Below are positions 1 through 9,533 of a DNA stretch of 64,000 bases, piece after piece. Each line of letters begins with the position of its first letter. Positions within the stretch are counted from its first letter, which is position 1. This DNA is from WTJH01 sp049889695. GTDB lineage: Bacteria > Bacteroidota > Bacteroidia > Flavobacteriales > Flavobacteriaceae. The position numbers and the translations under genes are program-made. The notes below the pieces were generated by a model. That model was not told the origin of the DNA. It ran no database searches and saw only the letters and a program-made list of their open reading frames with translations. The stretch spans positions 62,001-126,000 of the forward strand of contig JBMHCX010000007.1 in the NCBI GenBank assembly GCA_049889695.1, in the 5' to 3' direction.

Positions 1-425
1 CTTTAAAAGACGTATTCTTGGATCGGAATACACTGATCAATAAAAAGATCCGCTTAATCAGCAATATCGATCTCGACTTTGGAAAGCTCAAATCTGCTTT
101 GCATGAGCAATTTAGCTACTTGGATAGTCTCGTAATTCAAACCGATCCTTCTTTTGAAGGTGCTTTGGCTGCTCAAAAGCGAAAACAAATAAAAGGTTTA
201 GAGCATTTAGAAAAACGCCTACTGAAAGCGCAAAAAAGAAAGCTTAAAGACCAAGTTTCACGATTGGTGCTCTTGCATGAAAATTTTTTTCCGGGGGAAA
301 AGATACAGGAGCGGACGTTGAATTTTATGGATTTTTATGCTGAAGAAGGCCCCGCCTTATTGGATACACTCTATCATCACTTTAGTCCGTTACATCCAAA
401 AATGTTAGCAGTAGAGCTTTTATAA
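1..425 (+). CDS. bshC: Bacillithiol synthase BshC, C-terminal part (5' end outside window)
   Basis: The reading frame is open from the window edge (frame beginning at base 3) to the TAA at 423-425, so only about 140 C-terminal residues are visible. They match the end of BshC, the enzyme that adds cysteine to glucosaminyl-malate in the last step of bacillithiol synthesis. The visible part has a lysine/arginine-rich helical stretch (LEKRLLKAQKRKLKDQ) that would form the C-terminal coiled coil. It is followed by the family-typical ending (IQERTLNFMDFY, then a GP-containing helix). The catalytic Rossmann part lies outside the window. The neighbour guaA follows after about 40 bases with its own promoter element. 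Family call is fairly secure; activity cannot be judged. Confidence 0.82.
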   Translation, partial: LKDVFLDRNTLINKKIRLISNIDLDFGKLKSALHEQFSYLDSLVIQTDPSFEGALAAQKRKQIKGLEHLEKRLLKAQKRKLKDQVSRLVLLHENFFPGEKIQERTLNFMDFYAEEGPALLDTLYHHFSPLHPKMLAVELL

Positions 426-453
426 GAAACGTATTTCCCTATAGATTAAATTG

Positions 454-461
454 TATTTTTG
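454..461 (+). promoter_or_regulatory. Bacteroidota -7 promoter element upstream of guaA
   Basis: TATTTTTG matches the Bacteroidota sigma-A -7 consensus TAnnTTTG. It ends only three bases before the guaA ATG at 465, so a transcript from it would have almost no leader. No convincing -33 TTG is seen at the normal spacing. Confidence 0.5.
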
Positions 462-464
462 CGC

Positions 465-1994
465 ATGCAAGAAAAAGTCCTAATTCTCGATTTTGGTTCA
501 CAATACACTCAACTCATTGCTCGACGTGTTCGCGAGCTTTATATTTATTGTGAAATTATTCCCTATCATAAGTTACCCGAAGATTTAACGCCATACAAGG
601 CTTTAATTTTGTCGGGGTCTCCTTTTTCTGTCCGTGCAGAAGATGCGCCAGAGATCGACCTAACCATAGTTCAATCCGGAATACCCGTATTGGCTGTTTG
701 TTATGGAGCGCAGTATTTAGCGCATCATTTGGGAGGAGAAGTCAGTCCTTCCAATACTCGGGAATACGGACGTGCTAATCTGACGTATCACGATGCTGAA
801 GCCCCCTTATTAGCGGGTATTCCAGCAGGAAGCCAGGTCTGGATGAGTCATAGCGACACTATTCAACATCTACCGACCGATGCGCGATTACTGGCCAGTA
901 CGGAAGATGTAAAACACGCGGCTTATGCCTTTAATAATCAACCGATTTTTGGATTACAATTTCATCCAGAGGTCTACCACTCTACAGATGGAGCTGCCCT
1001 ATTAAAAAACTTTTTAGTGGGTATAGCGGGGTGTTCACAAGATTGGACCCCCGACTCATTTGTGGATATGACAGTGGCCGACCTTAAAGAAAAAATAGGG
1101 AACGAGCAGGTTATTTTAGGGCTTTCTGGAGGAGTAGATTCCACCGTTGCAGCCATATTATTGCATAAAGCCATCGGAAAACAATTGCACTGTATTTTTG
1201 TGAATAACGGCTTGTTGCGCAAGAATGAATTCGATCAGGTCTTGAAGCAATACGAAGGCATGGGACTTCAAGTAAAAGGAGTAGATGCTTCTTCCACTTT
1301 TCTATCTGCTTTAAAGGGCGTTTCTGACCCAGAGAAAAAACGAAAAGCAATTGGCAATACCTTTATCGATGTCTTCGACTTAGAATCTAAAAATGTGTCC
1401 GATGCGAATTGGCTCGGCCAAGGAACCATCTATCCCGATGTAATTGAATCGATTTCTGTAAATGGTCCATCTGTGACCATCAAGTCCCACCACAATGTTG
1501 GGGGGCTTCCTGATTTTATGAAGCTCAAAATAGTAGAGCCTTTACGAATGTTATTCAAGGACGAGGTACGTAGAGTCGGGAAAACATTGGGGATCGATCC
1601 ACAAATATTAGGACGACATCCCTTCCCTGGACCTGGATTAGCCATTCGTATTCTCGGAGATATAGACGCAGAAAAGGTGCGTATTCTACAAGAAGTTGAC
1701 GCCATATTTATTGCGGGGCTAAAAGAATGGGATCTCTATGACAAAGTTTGGCAAGCAGGAGCCATTCTGCTTCCAGTCAATAGCGTAGGGGTAATGGGCG
1801 ATGAGAGAACTTATGAAAAATGTGTAGCTTTAAGAGCTGTTCAATCGACCGATGGAATGACTGCAGACTGGGTAGACCTCCCTTACGCCTTTTTGCAAAA
1901 GATTTCGAACCAAATTATCAATCAAGTACCGGGGGTCAATCGAGTGGTCTACGACATCAGTTCCAAGCCACCGGCTACAATTGAGTGGGAGTAA
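465..1994 (+). CDS. guaA: GMP synthase (glutamine-hydrolysing)
   Basis: Converts XMP, ATP and glutamine to GMP in the cytosol, the last step of guanine nucleotide synthesis. The 509-residue length is normal. Domains in order: class I glutamine amidotransferase with LILDFGSQYTQLIARRVREL at the start, nucleophile Cys in AVCYGAQYLAHHLGG, and His-Glu in LQFHPEVYHS; an ATP pyrophosphatase domain with the P-loop LGLSGGVDSTVAAILLH; and a C-terminal dimerisation domain with HHNVGGLPDFMKLKIVEPLR and RHPFPGPGLAIRILG. I chose the ATG at 465 over an in-frame TTG two codons upstream because homologues start MQxxVLILDFG. The stop codon abuts the next gene, so guaA and the LysM gene are probably co-transcribed. 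Confidence 0.98.
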   Translation: MQEKVLILDFGSQYTQLIARRVRELYIYCEIIPYHKLPEDLTPYKALILSGSPFSVRAEDAPEIDLTIVQSGIPVLAVCYGAQYLAHHLGGEVSPSNTREYGRANLTYHDAEAPLLAGIPAGSQVWMSHSDTIQHLPTDARLLASTEDVKHAAYAFNNQPIFGLQFHPEVYHSTDGAALLKNFLVGIAGCSQDWTPDSFVDMTVADLKEKIGNEQVILGLSGGVDSTVAAILLHKAIGKQLHCIFVNNGLLRKNEFDQVLKQYEGMGLQVKGVDASSTFLSALKGVSDPEKKRKAIGNTFIDVFDLESKNVSDANWLGQGTIYPDVIESISVNGPSVTIKSHHNVGGLPDFMKLKIVEPLRMLFKDEVRRVGKTLGIDPQILGRHPFPGPGLAIRILGDIDAEKVRILQEVDAIFIAGLKEWDLYDKVWQAGAILLPVNSVGVMGDERTYEKCVALRAVQSTDGMTADWVDLPYAFLQKISNQIINQVPGVNRVVYDISSKPPATIEWE

Positions 1995-2003
1995 TTGAAA
2001 TTT

Positions 2004-3740
2004 ATGAGGATTTTTTTTCGCTTTTTGATTCTTTTCCTAGGCTTTCACTGGGGGCTTTTAGCGCAAACGCCAAGTAGTTTTGTTTCGCATAAAGTCCGTA
2101 AAAGTGAGACGCTTTATAGTTTGGCTCGCCAGTATCAAGTCAGTGTAGATCAAATCCTGACCTATAACGCCATTGTTAAAAAAACGGGTTTAAAGCGGCG
2201 AATGATCTTGCGCATCCCTGTATATCAGCAGCCTGTTGTCGAAGCCGCTAAGCCAGTAGAAGAATATCGTTTATACACCGTACAGCCAAAAGAAACGAAG
2301 TGGCGTATTGCCTACAAGAATGGGATTAGCGTTGCCGATTTAGAAACCTTGAACCCACAGATTCTCAACGGCCTCCAGATTGGTCAACAAATTCGATTAC
2401 CCGCCCAAGAAACTAAAAGTGACAGTGTGCAAGTAGAGGTAGATGAGTCGTATAACTATTACACTGTACAGCCCAAAGAGGGCTTCTATCGCATTAAACA
2501 AAAAATTGGTGTCGATCGGGCAACCCTCGAATCTTTAAATCCTGATTTGACGACAACAGGTCTTCAGGTGGGCATGATTCTCAAGGTTCCCGGCGATGCA
2601 ACAGGCGACTTAAAAGTACAGGATGCGCTTCTGGTCGAAACCACCCGCTTAGTCGATTCTTTAGAGTTGCCAGCTCAATTGTCTTTGGCATTGCTATTGC
2701 CGTTTAAAGGAAATGAAATCACTTTCGATTCAGTGGCCCGAACCAAATATCAGCTGAGCAGACGGAATTTACATACCATTTCTTTGGATTTTTACTTTGG
2801 CACCTTGTTAGCCATCGAAGAGGCTTCTCGTATCGGTATTCAAGTGCTTTTGGAAACGTTCGATACGCAAAACGATAAATACCGCATTAAACAGCTCGTC
2901 GAATCGGGTAAATTAAATGGGTTCGACGTCTTTATAGGGCCTTTAATCCCTGGAAACTTTAATTTTTTAAGCAGTTCAAAACTACTGGCTAAAACCCCTA
3001 AAATATTTCCCCTTTCTACTAAAGCCATTACTTACAGACCCCAAGTAATTCAATCGATTCCCTCGGAAGAAATCCTACGGTCGTATATGTTCGACTATCT
3101 TCAAAAATACCCAGATACACTTGCGCAAGTATTTGTGGTAGCCGACAGTATTCATCAAAAATTAGAGCCCCGATGGAAAAGTCTCTACCCGAAAGCGCAA
3201 ATGCTTCGTCCAGAAGGAGGAAATGTGCTCTTGCCAGACCTGGTAGATTCTCTCTTGGTAGATTCAATCCCCAATAAAGTGTTTTTAGAATCGAAAGATT
3301 TAGCACTTATCGCGAGTACTACCTCTTTGCTGAATGCTCAGCTTTCCAAAGGTAAAGATGTTACTTTGTTCACCTCGTATAAAGACAATATCTATAACAA
3401 TGCCAAGATTCCCAAAGAACAGCTGGGAGCATTGCGATTTACTTATCCCGATTTTCGTCGGCCTTTAATGGAAACTAAGGATACCCTATTTATGGAAAGG
3501 TATCGATTGAAGTATGGTAATTTCCCGGAGTCCAGTGCTATTCGTGCCTACGATTTGGTATTGGATCTAATCCTACGACTAGCAGTTGGTGACGATTTAG
3601 CTGAAGCCATGAATTTGGGACGTACAGAGTACCAAGAAAATGCATTCGATTATAGATCCACAGAAGACGGAGCCTATGAAAACCAAGCGTTGTTTATGTT
3701 ACAGCACGAGGGTTTTGATATTGTTGAGCTGAAGAAATAA
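2004..3740 (+). CDS. Secreted LysM / periplasmic-binding-protein-fold protein
   Basis: 578-residue exported protein. Residues 1-21 form a signal peptide (MRIFFRFLILFLGFHWGLLA, cleavage near AQ). Three LysM peptidoglycan-binding repeats follow at roughly residues 28-72, 86-130 and 148-192; each has the Y/H-x-V-x-x-x-E-T/G-x-Y/R start and an N-P or N-A helix end. The rest, from about 220, resembles a type 1 periplasmic-binding fold (LSLALLLPFKG, VFIGPLIPGNFNFL). LysM domains anchor proteins to the cell wall; the ligand of the second half is unknown. It sits between guaA and pyrG, as is usual in Flavobacteriia. Start is ATG 2004, ten bases after the guaA stop; an in-frame TTG at 1995 is less likely. 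Function beyond wall association is not known to me. Confidence 0.88.
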   Translation: MRIFFRFLILFLGFHWGLLAQTPSSFVSHKVRKSETLYSLARQYQVSVDQILTYNAIVKKTGLKRRMILRIPVYQQPVVEAAKPVEEYRLYTVQPKETKWRIAYKNGISVADLETLNPQILNGLQIGQQIRLPAQETKSDSVQVEVDESYNYYTVQPKEGFYRIKQKIGVDRATLESLNPDLTTTGLQVGMILKVPGDATGDLKVQDALLVETTRLVDSLELPAQLSLALLLPFKGNEITFDSVARTKYQLSRRNLHTISLDFYFGTLLAIEEASRIGIQVLLETFDTQNDKYRIKQLVESGKLNGFDVFIGPLIPGNFNFLSSSKLLAKTPKIFPLSTKAITYRPQVIQSIPSEEILRSYMFDYLQKYPDTLAQVFVVADSIHQKLEPRWKSLYPKAQMLRPEGGNVLLPDLVDSLLVDSIPNKVFLESKDLALIASTTSLLNAQLSKGKDVTLFTSYKDNIYNNAKIPKEQLGALRFTYPDFRRPLMETKDTLFMERYRLKYGNFPESSAIRAYDLVLDLILRLAVGDDLAEAMNLGRTEYQENAFDYRSTEDGAYENQALFMLQHEGFDIVELKK

Positions 3741-3773
3741 TAAATTTTAGAGGCTTGTCCCTTTGACTTTTCG

Positions 3774-3781
3774 TAATTTTG
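3774..3781 (+). promoter_or_regulatory. -7 promoter element upstream of pyrG
   Basis: TAATTTTG fits TAnnTTTG, 34 bases before the pyrG ATG. A TTG at 3755-3757 lies 16 bases upstream of the TA, one short of the usual 17-23 spacing, so this is one of the better two-part candidates in the window. Confidence 0.55.
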
Positions 3782-3815
3782 AGTCCGGATAAACGAAAAA
3801 GCGTTTCTAGACCGG

Positions 3816-5417
3816 ATGGCAGCCAAATACATATTTGTTACGGGAGGAGTGAGTTCATCACTTGGAAAGGGAATAATCGCCGCTTCATTGGCTAAACTTC
3901 TTCAAGCCCAGAATTTTAAAGTCACTATTCAGAAATTCGATCCGTACATCAATGTGGATCCCGGTACTTTAAACCCCTATGAACACGGAGAATGTTTTGT
4001 TACTGATGATGGTGCTGAAACAGATTTAGATCTAGGTCACTACGAACGTTTCCTCAATGTAAATACCTCGCAGGCCAATAATGTTACCACAGGAAGAATC
4101 TATCAAACGGTAATTGAACAAGAGCGAATGGGGCAGTTTTTAGGGAAAACAGTCCAAGTCGTTCCGCATATTACCAATGAAATAAAAAGACGTATTCAAC
4201 TGTTAGGGCAGGGAGACGATTACGACATAATTATCACTGAAATTGGTGGTACGGTCGGAGATATAGAATCCCTCCCATACATCGAATCTGTCCGTCAATT
4301 GATCTGGGATTTGGGGAAAGAAAATACGCTGAGTATTCACTTAACATTAGTACCCTATCTGGCAGCAGCTGGAGAGCTGAAAACAAAACCGACTCAGCAC
4401 TCTGTTAAGACATTGATGGAGAGTGGTATTTCGGCAGATATATTGGTCTGTCGTACAGAGCACGAGCTTTCAGAGGATCTGAAACGAAAGCTTGCCCTTT
4501 TTTGTAATGTTGCTCCCGAAGCGGTAATCCAATCGATCGATGCCGATACGATCTACGATGTTCCATTGCTCATGCAACAGGAGGGCTTGGATCAGGTAGT
4601 TTTGAAAAAATTAAACCTACCGACCGACAGAGCTGTTGATTTAGAAAATTGGAATAATTTTTTAAGGAAGTTTAAAAACCCTACATCCAAGATAAAGATA
4701 GGGCTTGTTGGGAAATACGTAGAACTCCAAGATTCGTATAAATCGATCCTAGAAGCGATTATACACGCCGGAGCGATCAACGAGGTCGATGTAGAAGTTG
4801 TGAGTATTCATTCAGAGGAACTGACCCCAGCTAATGTGTCTACTCATCTGGATTCCCTTCAAGGTCTTATTGTTGCTCCTGGATTTGGGGAGCGAGGAAT
4901 AGAGGGGAAAATTCAAGCTGTCAACTATGTGCGTGAAAATAAGATTCCATTTCTAGGCATTTGTTTAGGCATGCAGATGGCTGTTATTGAATATGCTAGA
5001 AATGTGAAAGGACTAGAGACGGCCAATTCAACTGAAATGGATCCAAATACGCCCCATCCGGTGATTGATCTGATGGAAGCGCAAAAGAATATCGAACAGA
5101 AAGGCGGGACTATGCGTTTAGGAGCTTGGGACTGCGACCTAATGGATGGGTTGGCCCAGCAAATCTACGGGACTGCTAAAATTTCTGAACGTCACCGACA
5201 TCGCTATGAGTTTAACAATCGCTATGCCGAAGAGATATTCGATGGCGATTTTCAAATCGCGGGTACTAACCCAGATACAGGCTTAGTGGAAATTGTGACC
5301 CATGTAAATCATCCGTGGTTTATGGGGGTTCAGTTTCATCCGGAATACAAGAGCACCGTCTCTAACCCACATCCATTATTTGTCGATTTTGTGGCAGCTG
5401 CTGTCCAACAATCTTAA
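3816..5417 (+). CDS. pyrG: CTP synthase
   Basis: Makes CTP from UTP, ATP and glutamine. 533 residues, normal length. The N-terminal synthetase domain starts KYIFVTGGVSSSLGKGI, the P-loop of the family, and contains the nucleotide and Mg ligand region HGECFVTDDGAETDLDLGHYERF. The C-terminal class I glutaminase domain has nucleophile Cys in LGICLGMQMAVIEYARNV and His-Glu in MGVQFHPEYKS. All expected catalytic residues are present. It is preceded by its own promoter element and followed after 22 bases by yidC, an order conserved in Flavobacteriia, so the two are probably co-transcribed. Confidence 0.98.
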   Translation: MAAKYIFVTGGVSSSLGKGIIAASLAKLLQAQNFKVTIQKFDPYINVDPGTLNPYEHGECFVTDDGAETDLDLGHYERFLNVNTSQANNVTTGRIYQTVIEQERMGQFLGKTVQVVPHITNEIKRRIQLLGQGDDYDIIITEIGGTVGDIESLPYIESVRQLIWDLGKENTLSIHLTLVPYLAAAGELKTKPTQHSVKTLMESGISADILVCRTEHELSEDLKRKLALFCNVAPEAVIQSIDADTIYDVPLLMQQEGLDQVVLKKLNLPTDRAVDLENWNNFLRKFKNPTSKIKIGLVGKYVELQDSYKSILEAIIHAGAINEVDVEVVSIHSEELTPANVSTHLDSLQGLIVAPGFGERGIEGKIQAVNYVRENKIPFLGICLGMQMAVIEYARNVKGLETANSTEMDPNTPHPVIDLMEAQKNIEQKGGTMRLGAWDCDLMDGLAQQIYGTAKISERHRHRYEFNNRYAEEIFDGDFQIAGTNPDTGLVEIVTHVNHPWFMGVQFHPEYKSTVSNPHPLFVDFVAAAVQQS

Positions 5418-5439
5418 AGAATTAAAGAAGTAAAGAATC

Positions 5440-7263
5440 ATGGAAGAAAAACGTTTTGATCCGTATCAGTTCATCGGCTTTGTGTTAATCGCCCTTATCC
5501 TGACATGGATGCTCTACAGACAAGCAGAGGTAGAACAACTCAACCAGCAACCATCTACAGAGGCGGTCCAAGAATCTCCTGCTGAGACTGCGATGGAGGA
5601 AGTCTCAGATTCGCTTCAACAACTTCAAAGAACCCAAAAATTTGGTTCTTACGCCGAAGCGTTTACCCCTAAAGATGCAGTGAGCCACACGCTTGAAAAT
5701 GAATTTGTAAAACTTGTATTTAATTCGAAAGGTGCACAAATCACACAAGCTGAGCTGAAGGGAATCACTAATTATCTGGATCAGCCCCTTTATTTGATCG
5801 ATCGAGAGAATGCCCAATTTAATATTCAATTCAAAACTCGGGATGGTCGTATTTTGAATTCTAGTGAAATGTTTTTCTCAGTGGCCGTATCGGCTGTCGA
5901 CCAAGAACAACTCCTTAGCTATACGGCTTCTTTAGCTCCCGGACAGCAAGTGCAATTGACCTATCGTTTGGCTCCCGAGGATTACAAAGTTGATTTTAGC
6001 GTCCAAACAACCGGTCTTTCCATGGTCCTTGACCAAGCAGAGGTTCAATGGGATACAAAAGCTTTTAGAAATTCCAAGAGTATAGAGTATGAAAACCGAT
6101 ATACGGAGCTGACCTATGGCTATGATGGCGACAGAGTAGACTATCTGTCATTGACCTCTGACGATGAGGAAACTGAGACTAATGTCCGTTGGATTTCATA
6201 CAGACAACACTTTTTTAGCCAGATTCTTCAGCCAGAAGCTCCGTTAAAAGAAGTGCAATTGACCTCACAAAACTTGGCGGATGACGAATCATTAGAAGAA
6301 GTCTACACCAAAGCTTTTGGGACACAATTTAAACTCCCTAGTCAAGGAGAGATTAACAGTCGGATGGCCTTTTATTTTATTCCGACAGACTACCATTTAC
6401 TATCGGAACAGCAGGGCGATCTACAAGCATCTTTACCGATCGGTTGGGGAATTTTCGGCTGGATTAACAGATGGGTATTTTTGCCGTTATTCGGTTTCTT
6501 ATCTTCTTTCTTGCCGCATGGAATAGCCATTATTCTTATGACGGTATTGGTACGTTTGGCCATGTCGCCGGTTACCTATAAATCCTATCTTTCTCAGATC
6601 AAGATGAAGGTCCTTCGCCCTGAGATTGAGGAGTTGAATAATAAGTTTAAGGACGATGCTGTTAAACGCCAGCAGGAAACGATGTCGCTCTACAATAAAG
6701 CAGGAGTGAACCCAATGTCGGGCTGTTTACCTGCCTTATTACAATTACCAGTATTCTACGCATTGTTCACTTTTTTCCCCGTAGCGTATGCTCTGCGCGG
6801 GAAGTCGTTCTTATGGGCAAACGATTTATCGTCTTATGACTCGGTACTTGAGCTGCCGTTCAACATTCCTTTTTATGGCGATCATATCAGTTTATTTCCC
6901 ATCCTTGCTTCTGCCGCCATCTTTGGATATACACAAATGACAACGGGCCAACAAACCATGCCACAGCAACCAGGGATGCCCAATATGAAAATTATCATCT
7001 ACCTAATGCCGCTTATGATGTTGTTCTTCTTTAACAACTATGCTAGTGGATTAAGTCTGTACTATTTTGTTTCAAACTTACTGACGATCATACTGATGTT
7101 AGTCATTAAGAATTATATCGTAGATGACACCAAAATTCACGCGCAGATAGAAGAAAACAAAAAGAAGCCCAAAAAGGCTGGAGGATTTTCAGCTAGGCTG
7201 CAAAAAGCCATGGAGGAGGCCGAAAAGCAAAAGAAAGCGCAACAACGCAATAAGCGTCGTTAG
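5440..7263 (+). CDS. yidC: Membrane protein insertase YidC
   Basis: Inserts and folds inner-membrane proteins, alone or with SecYEG. 607 residues, the size of a Gram-negative YidC. An N-terminal membrane segment (residues about 8-24) is followed by a large periplasmic domain to about residue 330 with the beta-supersandwich pattern (NEFVKLVFNSKGAQI near the start). The conserved insertase core follows, with five membrane segments, the amphipathic cytosolic hairpin KMKVLRPEIEELNNKFKDD and the signature NPMSGCLPALLQLPVFYALF. The C-terminal tail is very lysine-rich (KKPKK, KQKKAQQRNKRR), a ribosome-contacting feature. Start ATG 5440 gives a clean signal-anchor. Confidence 0.97.
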   Translation: MEEKRFDPYQFIGFVLIALILTWMLYRQAEVEQLNQQPSTEAVQESPAETAMEEVSDSLQQLQRTQKFGSYAEAFTPKDAVSHTLENEFVKLVFNSKGAQITQAELKGITNYLDQPLYLIDRENAQFNIQFKTRDGRILNSSEMFFSVAVSAVDQEQLLSYTASLAPGQQVQLTYRLAPEDYKVDFSVQTTGLSMVLDQAEVQWDTKAFRNSKSIEYENRYTELTYGYDGDRVDYLSLTSDDEETETNVRWISYRQHFFSQILQPEAPLKEVQLTSQNLADDESLEEVYTKAFGTQFKLPSQGEINSRMAFYFIPTDYHLLSEQQGDLQASLPIGWGIFGWINRWVFLPLFGFLSSFLPHGIAIILMTVLVRLAMSPVTYKSYLSQIKMKVLRPEIEELNNKFKDDAVKRQQETMSLYNKAGVNPMSGCLPALLQLPVFYALFTFFPVAYALRGKSFLWANDLSSYDSVLELPFNIPFYGDHISLFPILASAAIFGYTQMTTGQQTMPQQPGMPNMKIIIYLMPLMMLFFFNNYASGLSLYYFVSNLLTIILMLVIKNYIVDDTKIHAQIEENKKKPKKAGGFSARLQKAMEEAEKQKKAQQRNKRR

Positions 7264-7280
7264 TTCTTTGCCTCCTTTTG

Positions 7281-7288
7281 TACCTTTG
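7281..7288 (+). promoter_or_regulatory. -7 promoter element upstream of mnmA
   Basis: TACCTTTG is an exact TAnnTTTG match in the 48-base gap between yidC and mnmA, 23 bases before the start codon. No good -33 TTG was found at standard spacing. Confidence 0.5.
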
Positions 7289-7311
7289 TAGGCAAAAGAG
7301 CTTATAAGACT

Positions 7312-8514
7312 ATGAAACAGAAAGGCAAGCGTGTAGTTGTCGGTCTTTCAGGAGGTGTAGACTCCAGCGTTGCCGCCCATTTGCTGGTCGAGCAAGGCTA
7401 TGAGGTGATCGGTTTGTTCATGAAAAACTGGCACGACGAGTCGGTTACGATTTCCGCTGAATGTCCTTGGCTGGAAGATAGTCACGATGCCATGTTAGTA
7501 GCTGAAAAGCTTGGAATTCCCTTTCAAACGGTCGACCTGAGTGAGCAGTACAAAGAGCGTATTGTCGATTATATGTTTGACGAATACGCGAATGGGAGGA
7601 CCCCCAACCCTGATGTTTTATGCAATCGAGAAATTAAATTCGATGTATTTTTAAAAATAGCACAATCTTTAGGGGCCGATTATGTGGCGACAGGTCACTA
7701 TTGCCAACGCGGAGTATTATCTGAGGATAGCGATCAACCAGTCTATCAATTATTATCTGGAGCTGACCCAGGAAAAGATCAATCGTATTTTTTGTGCCAA
7801 CTCAATCAGGAACAACTGTCCCAGACACTTTTTCCAATTGGGCATTTGCAGAAAAGTGAAGTTCGTGCTATTGCGCATGAAGAAGGACTAATTACGGCCG
7901 AAAAAAAGGATTCCCAAGGCCTGTGTTTTATTGGAAAAGTTCGATTACCAGACTTCTTACAACAGCAGCTCAAACCCAAGTTAGGTAAGATTATTGAAAT
8001 TTCTCCCGCTGAGATTGCACCCTATCCTACCTTTGCTTATGGTCGAAACATCACCACTGATTTGGACGCTTTAGCACGTCCACAAGTATATCAATCTACC
8101 GATGGGGAGGGGGTAGGAGAGCATCAAGGAGCGCATTATTTCACGATCGGGCAACGCAAAGGCCTAGCCGTTGGAGGGACGCCTGAACCGCTTTTTGTGA
8201 TCGGAACAGATGTTGAGGAAAATATCATTTATGTGGGCCAGGGGAATACTCATCCGGGCCTCTTTCGTCCGGCTTTAAAGGTCAGTTCAACAGAGATGCA
8301 TTGGGTGCGTCCAGACCTGCAAGCTAGCTCCGATTTTCCTTTGGCCGTCGAAGTTAGAATCCGTTACCGTCAGCCTCTACAGAAAGCCTATTTATACCCC
8401 ACCGCCCAAGCGACCTACTGGGTTTTCGAGCAGCCCCAAAGTGCTATTACTTCCGGGCAATTTGCAGCGGCTTATATCGACCAAGAATTGGTTTGTTCTG
8501 GGGTAATTGCGTAA
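7312..8514 (+). CDS. mnmA: tRNA-uridine 2-sulfurtransferase MnmA
   Basis: Thiolates position 2 of wobble uridine 34 in tRNA-Lys, -Glu and -Gln in the cytosol. 400 residues, slightly above the usual 360-380. The N-terminal PP-loop ATPase begins VVVGLSGGVDSSVAAHLL; GLFMKNWHDE and the catalytic Cys in NPDVLCNREIKF follow. The second, sulfur-carrying Cys is in SQGLCFIGKVRLPDFL. The central and C-terminal beta domains are present (HYFTIGQRKGLAVGG, VEVRIRYRQ). The next gene starts 9 bases after the stop, so the two likely share a transcript. Confidence 0.97.
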   Translation: MKQKGKRVVVGLSGGVDSSVAAHLLVEQGYEVIGLFMKNWHDESVTISAECPWLEDSHDAMLVAEKLGIPFQTVDLSEQYKERIVDYMFDEYANGRTPNPDVLCNREIKFDVFLKIAQSLGADYVATGHYCQRGVLSEDSDQPVYQLLSGADPGKDQSYFLCQLNQEQLSQTLFPIGHLQKSEVRAIAHEEGLITAEKKDSQGLCFIGKVRLPDFLQQQLKPKLGKIIEISPAEIAPYPTFAYGRNITTDLDALARPQVYQSTDGEGVGEHQGAHYFTIGQRKGLAVGGTPEPLFVIGTDVEENIIYVGQGNTHPGLFRPALKVSSTEMHWVRPDLQASSDFPLAVEVRIRYRQPLQKAYLYPTAQATYWVFEQPQSAITSGQFAAAYIDQELVCSGVIA

Positions 8515-8523
8515 TTTTCTTGT

Positions 8524-9480
8524 ATGAATAATAAGGTTAGCACCCTTTTTAATGTACAGTATCCTATCGTACAAGGGGGAATGGTATGGACCAGTGGTTG
8601 GCAATTAGCTTCTGCCGTCTCAAATGCAGGAGGTCTTGGACTGGTCGGTGCGGGATCTATGCATCCTGAGACTTTGGAAATACATTTGCAAAAATGCCTT
8701 CAAGCTACGGATCAACCTTTTGGGGTAAACGTCCCGCTATTATATCCAGAAATGGATCGTATCATCGAACTTATTCTTCAGTATAAAGTACCGATTGTAT
8801 TTACCTCTGCTGGAAATCCAGCAGTGTATACTGCTCGATTGAAAGCTGCAGGTTGTATTGTAGTACATGTGGTAAGTTCAGTAATATTCGCGCTAAAAGC
8901 GCAAGCCTGTGGTGTAGACGCAGTTGTGGCTGAAGGCTTTGAAGCAGGGGGGCATAACGGTCGCGAAGAAACCACTACGTTTACGCTCATTCCTGCGGTT
9001 TGCAAGGCCGTTGATATTCCAGTATTGGCCGCTGGAGGAATTGCTACAGGGGGCGGTATGTTAGCTGCCATGGCCCTTGGTGCCGATGGTGTACAAGTTG
9101 GCTCTAGATTTGCCATTACTCACGAGGCTTCAAGTCATCCGGAATATAAAAAAAGAGTCGTGGAAGCGGGAGAGGGAAGTACCGCTTTGACCTTAAAGGA
9201 GCTGACTCCAGTCCGTCTGTTAAAGTCTCCTTTTTACGACGCTATTCAAAAGGCTTATGCGGAAGGAGCATCGACCGAAGAACTTCAGCATCTTCTCGGA
9301 AAGGGTCGGGCTAAAAAGGGAATTTTCGAAGGCGATTGGGAAGCAGGGGAGTTCGAAATTGGTCAGGCGGCTCAGCTTATTGATGCTGTTGAAACGGCCG
9401 AAAAAGTGATCCGTCAAATGATCGCGGATTATAATCAACAATTGAATCATTTAAATACACTAGGTCCTTTCGACAGCTGA
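8524..9480 (+). CDS. FMN-dependent nitronate monooxygenase / FabK-like oxidoreductase
   Basis: 318-residue TIM-barrel flavoprotein of the nitronate monooxygenase (2-nitropropane dioxygenase) superfamily. The N-terminus YPIVQGGMVWTSGWQLASAV, the phosphate-binding VLAAGGIATGGGMLAAMALG and GVQVGSRF are the family FMN-binding signatures. AEGFEAGGHNG carries the active-site His found in both nitronate monooxygenases and the enoyl-ACP reductase FabK; the following ETTTFTLIP stretch is more FabK-like. It could therefore be a fatty acid enoyl reductase or a nitronate-detoxifying enzyme, and the sequence alone does not separate these. It follows mnmA by 9 bases and converges on lysA. Confidence 0.8.
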   Translation: MNNKVSTLFNVQYPIVQGGMVWTSGWQLASAVSNAGGLGLVGAGSMHPETLEIHLQKCLQATDQPFGVNVPLLYPEMDRIIELILQYKVPIVFTSAGNPAVYTARLKAAGCIVVHVVSSVIFALKAQACGVDAVVAEGFEAGGHNGREETTTFTLIPAVCKAVDIPVLAAGGIATGGGMLAAMALGADGVQVGSRFAITHEASSHPEYKKRVVEAGEGSTALTLKELTPVRLLKSPFYDAIQKAYAEGASTEELQHLLGKGRAKKGIFEGDWEAGEFEIGQAAQLIDAVETAEKVIRQMIADYNQQLNHLNTLGPFDS

Positions 9481-9533
9481 AAGAGACTCCGTGTTGATCC
9501 GATTTCAGGTCAATAATTTTATTCCGTTCTAAC

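Noticed and set aside
3..17. Possible TTG start of a small gene at base 18
   Set aside because: The frame continues to the window edge and the protein matches the end of BshC, so it is a truncated gene.
974..1222. Open frames antisense to guaA and similar frames inside most genes
   Set aside because: They are shadows of strongly supported genes on the other strand, with no homology pattern of their own.
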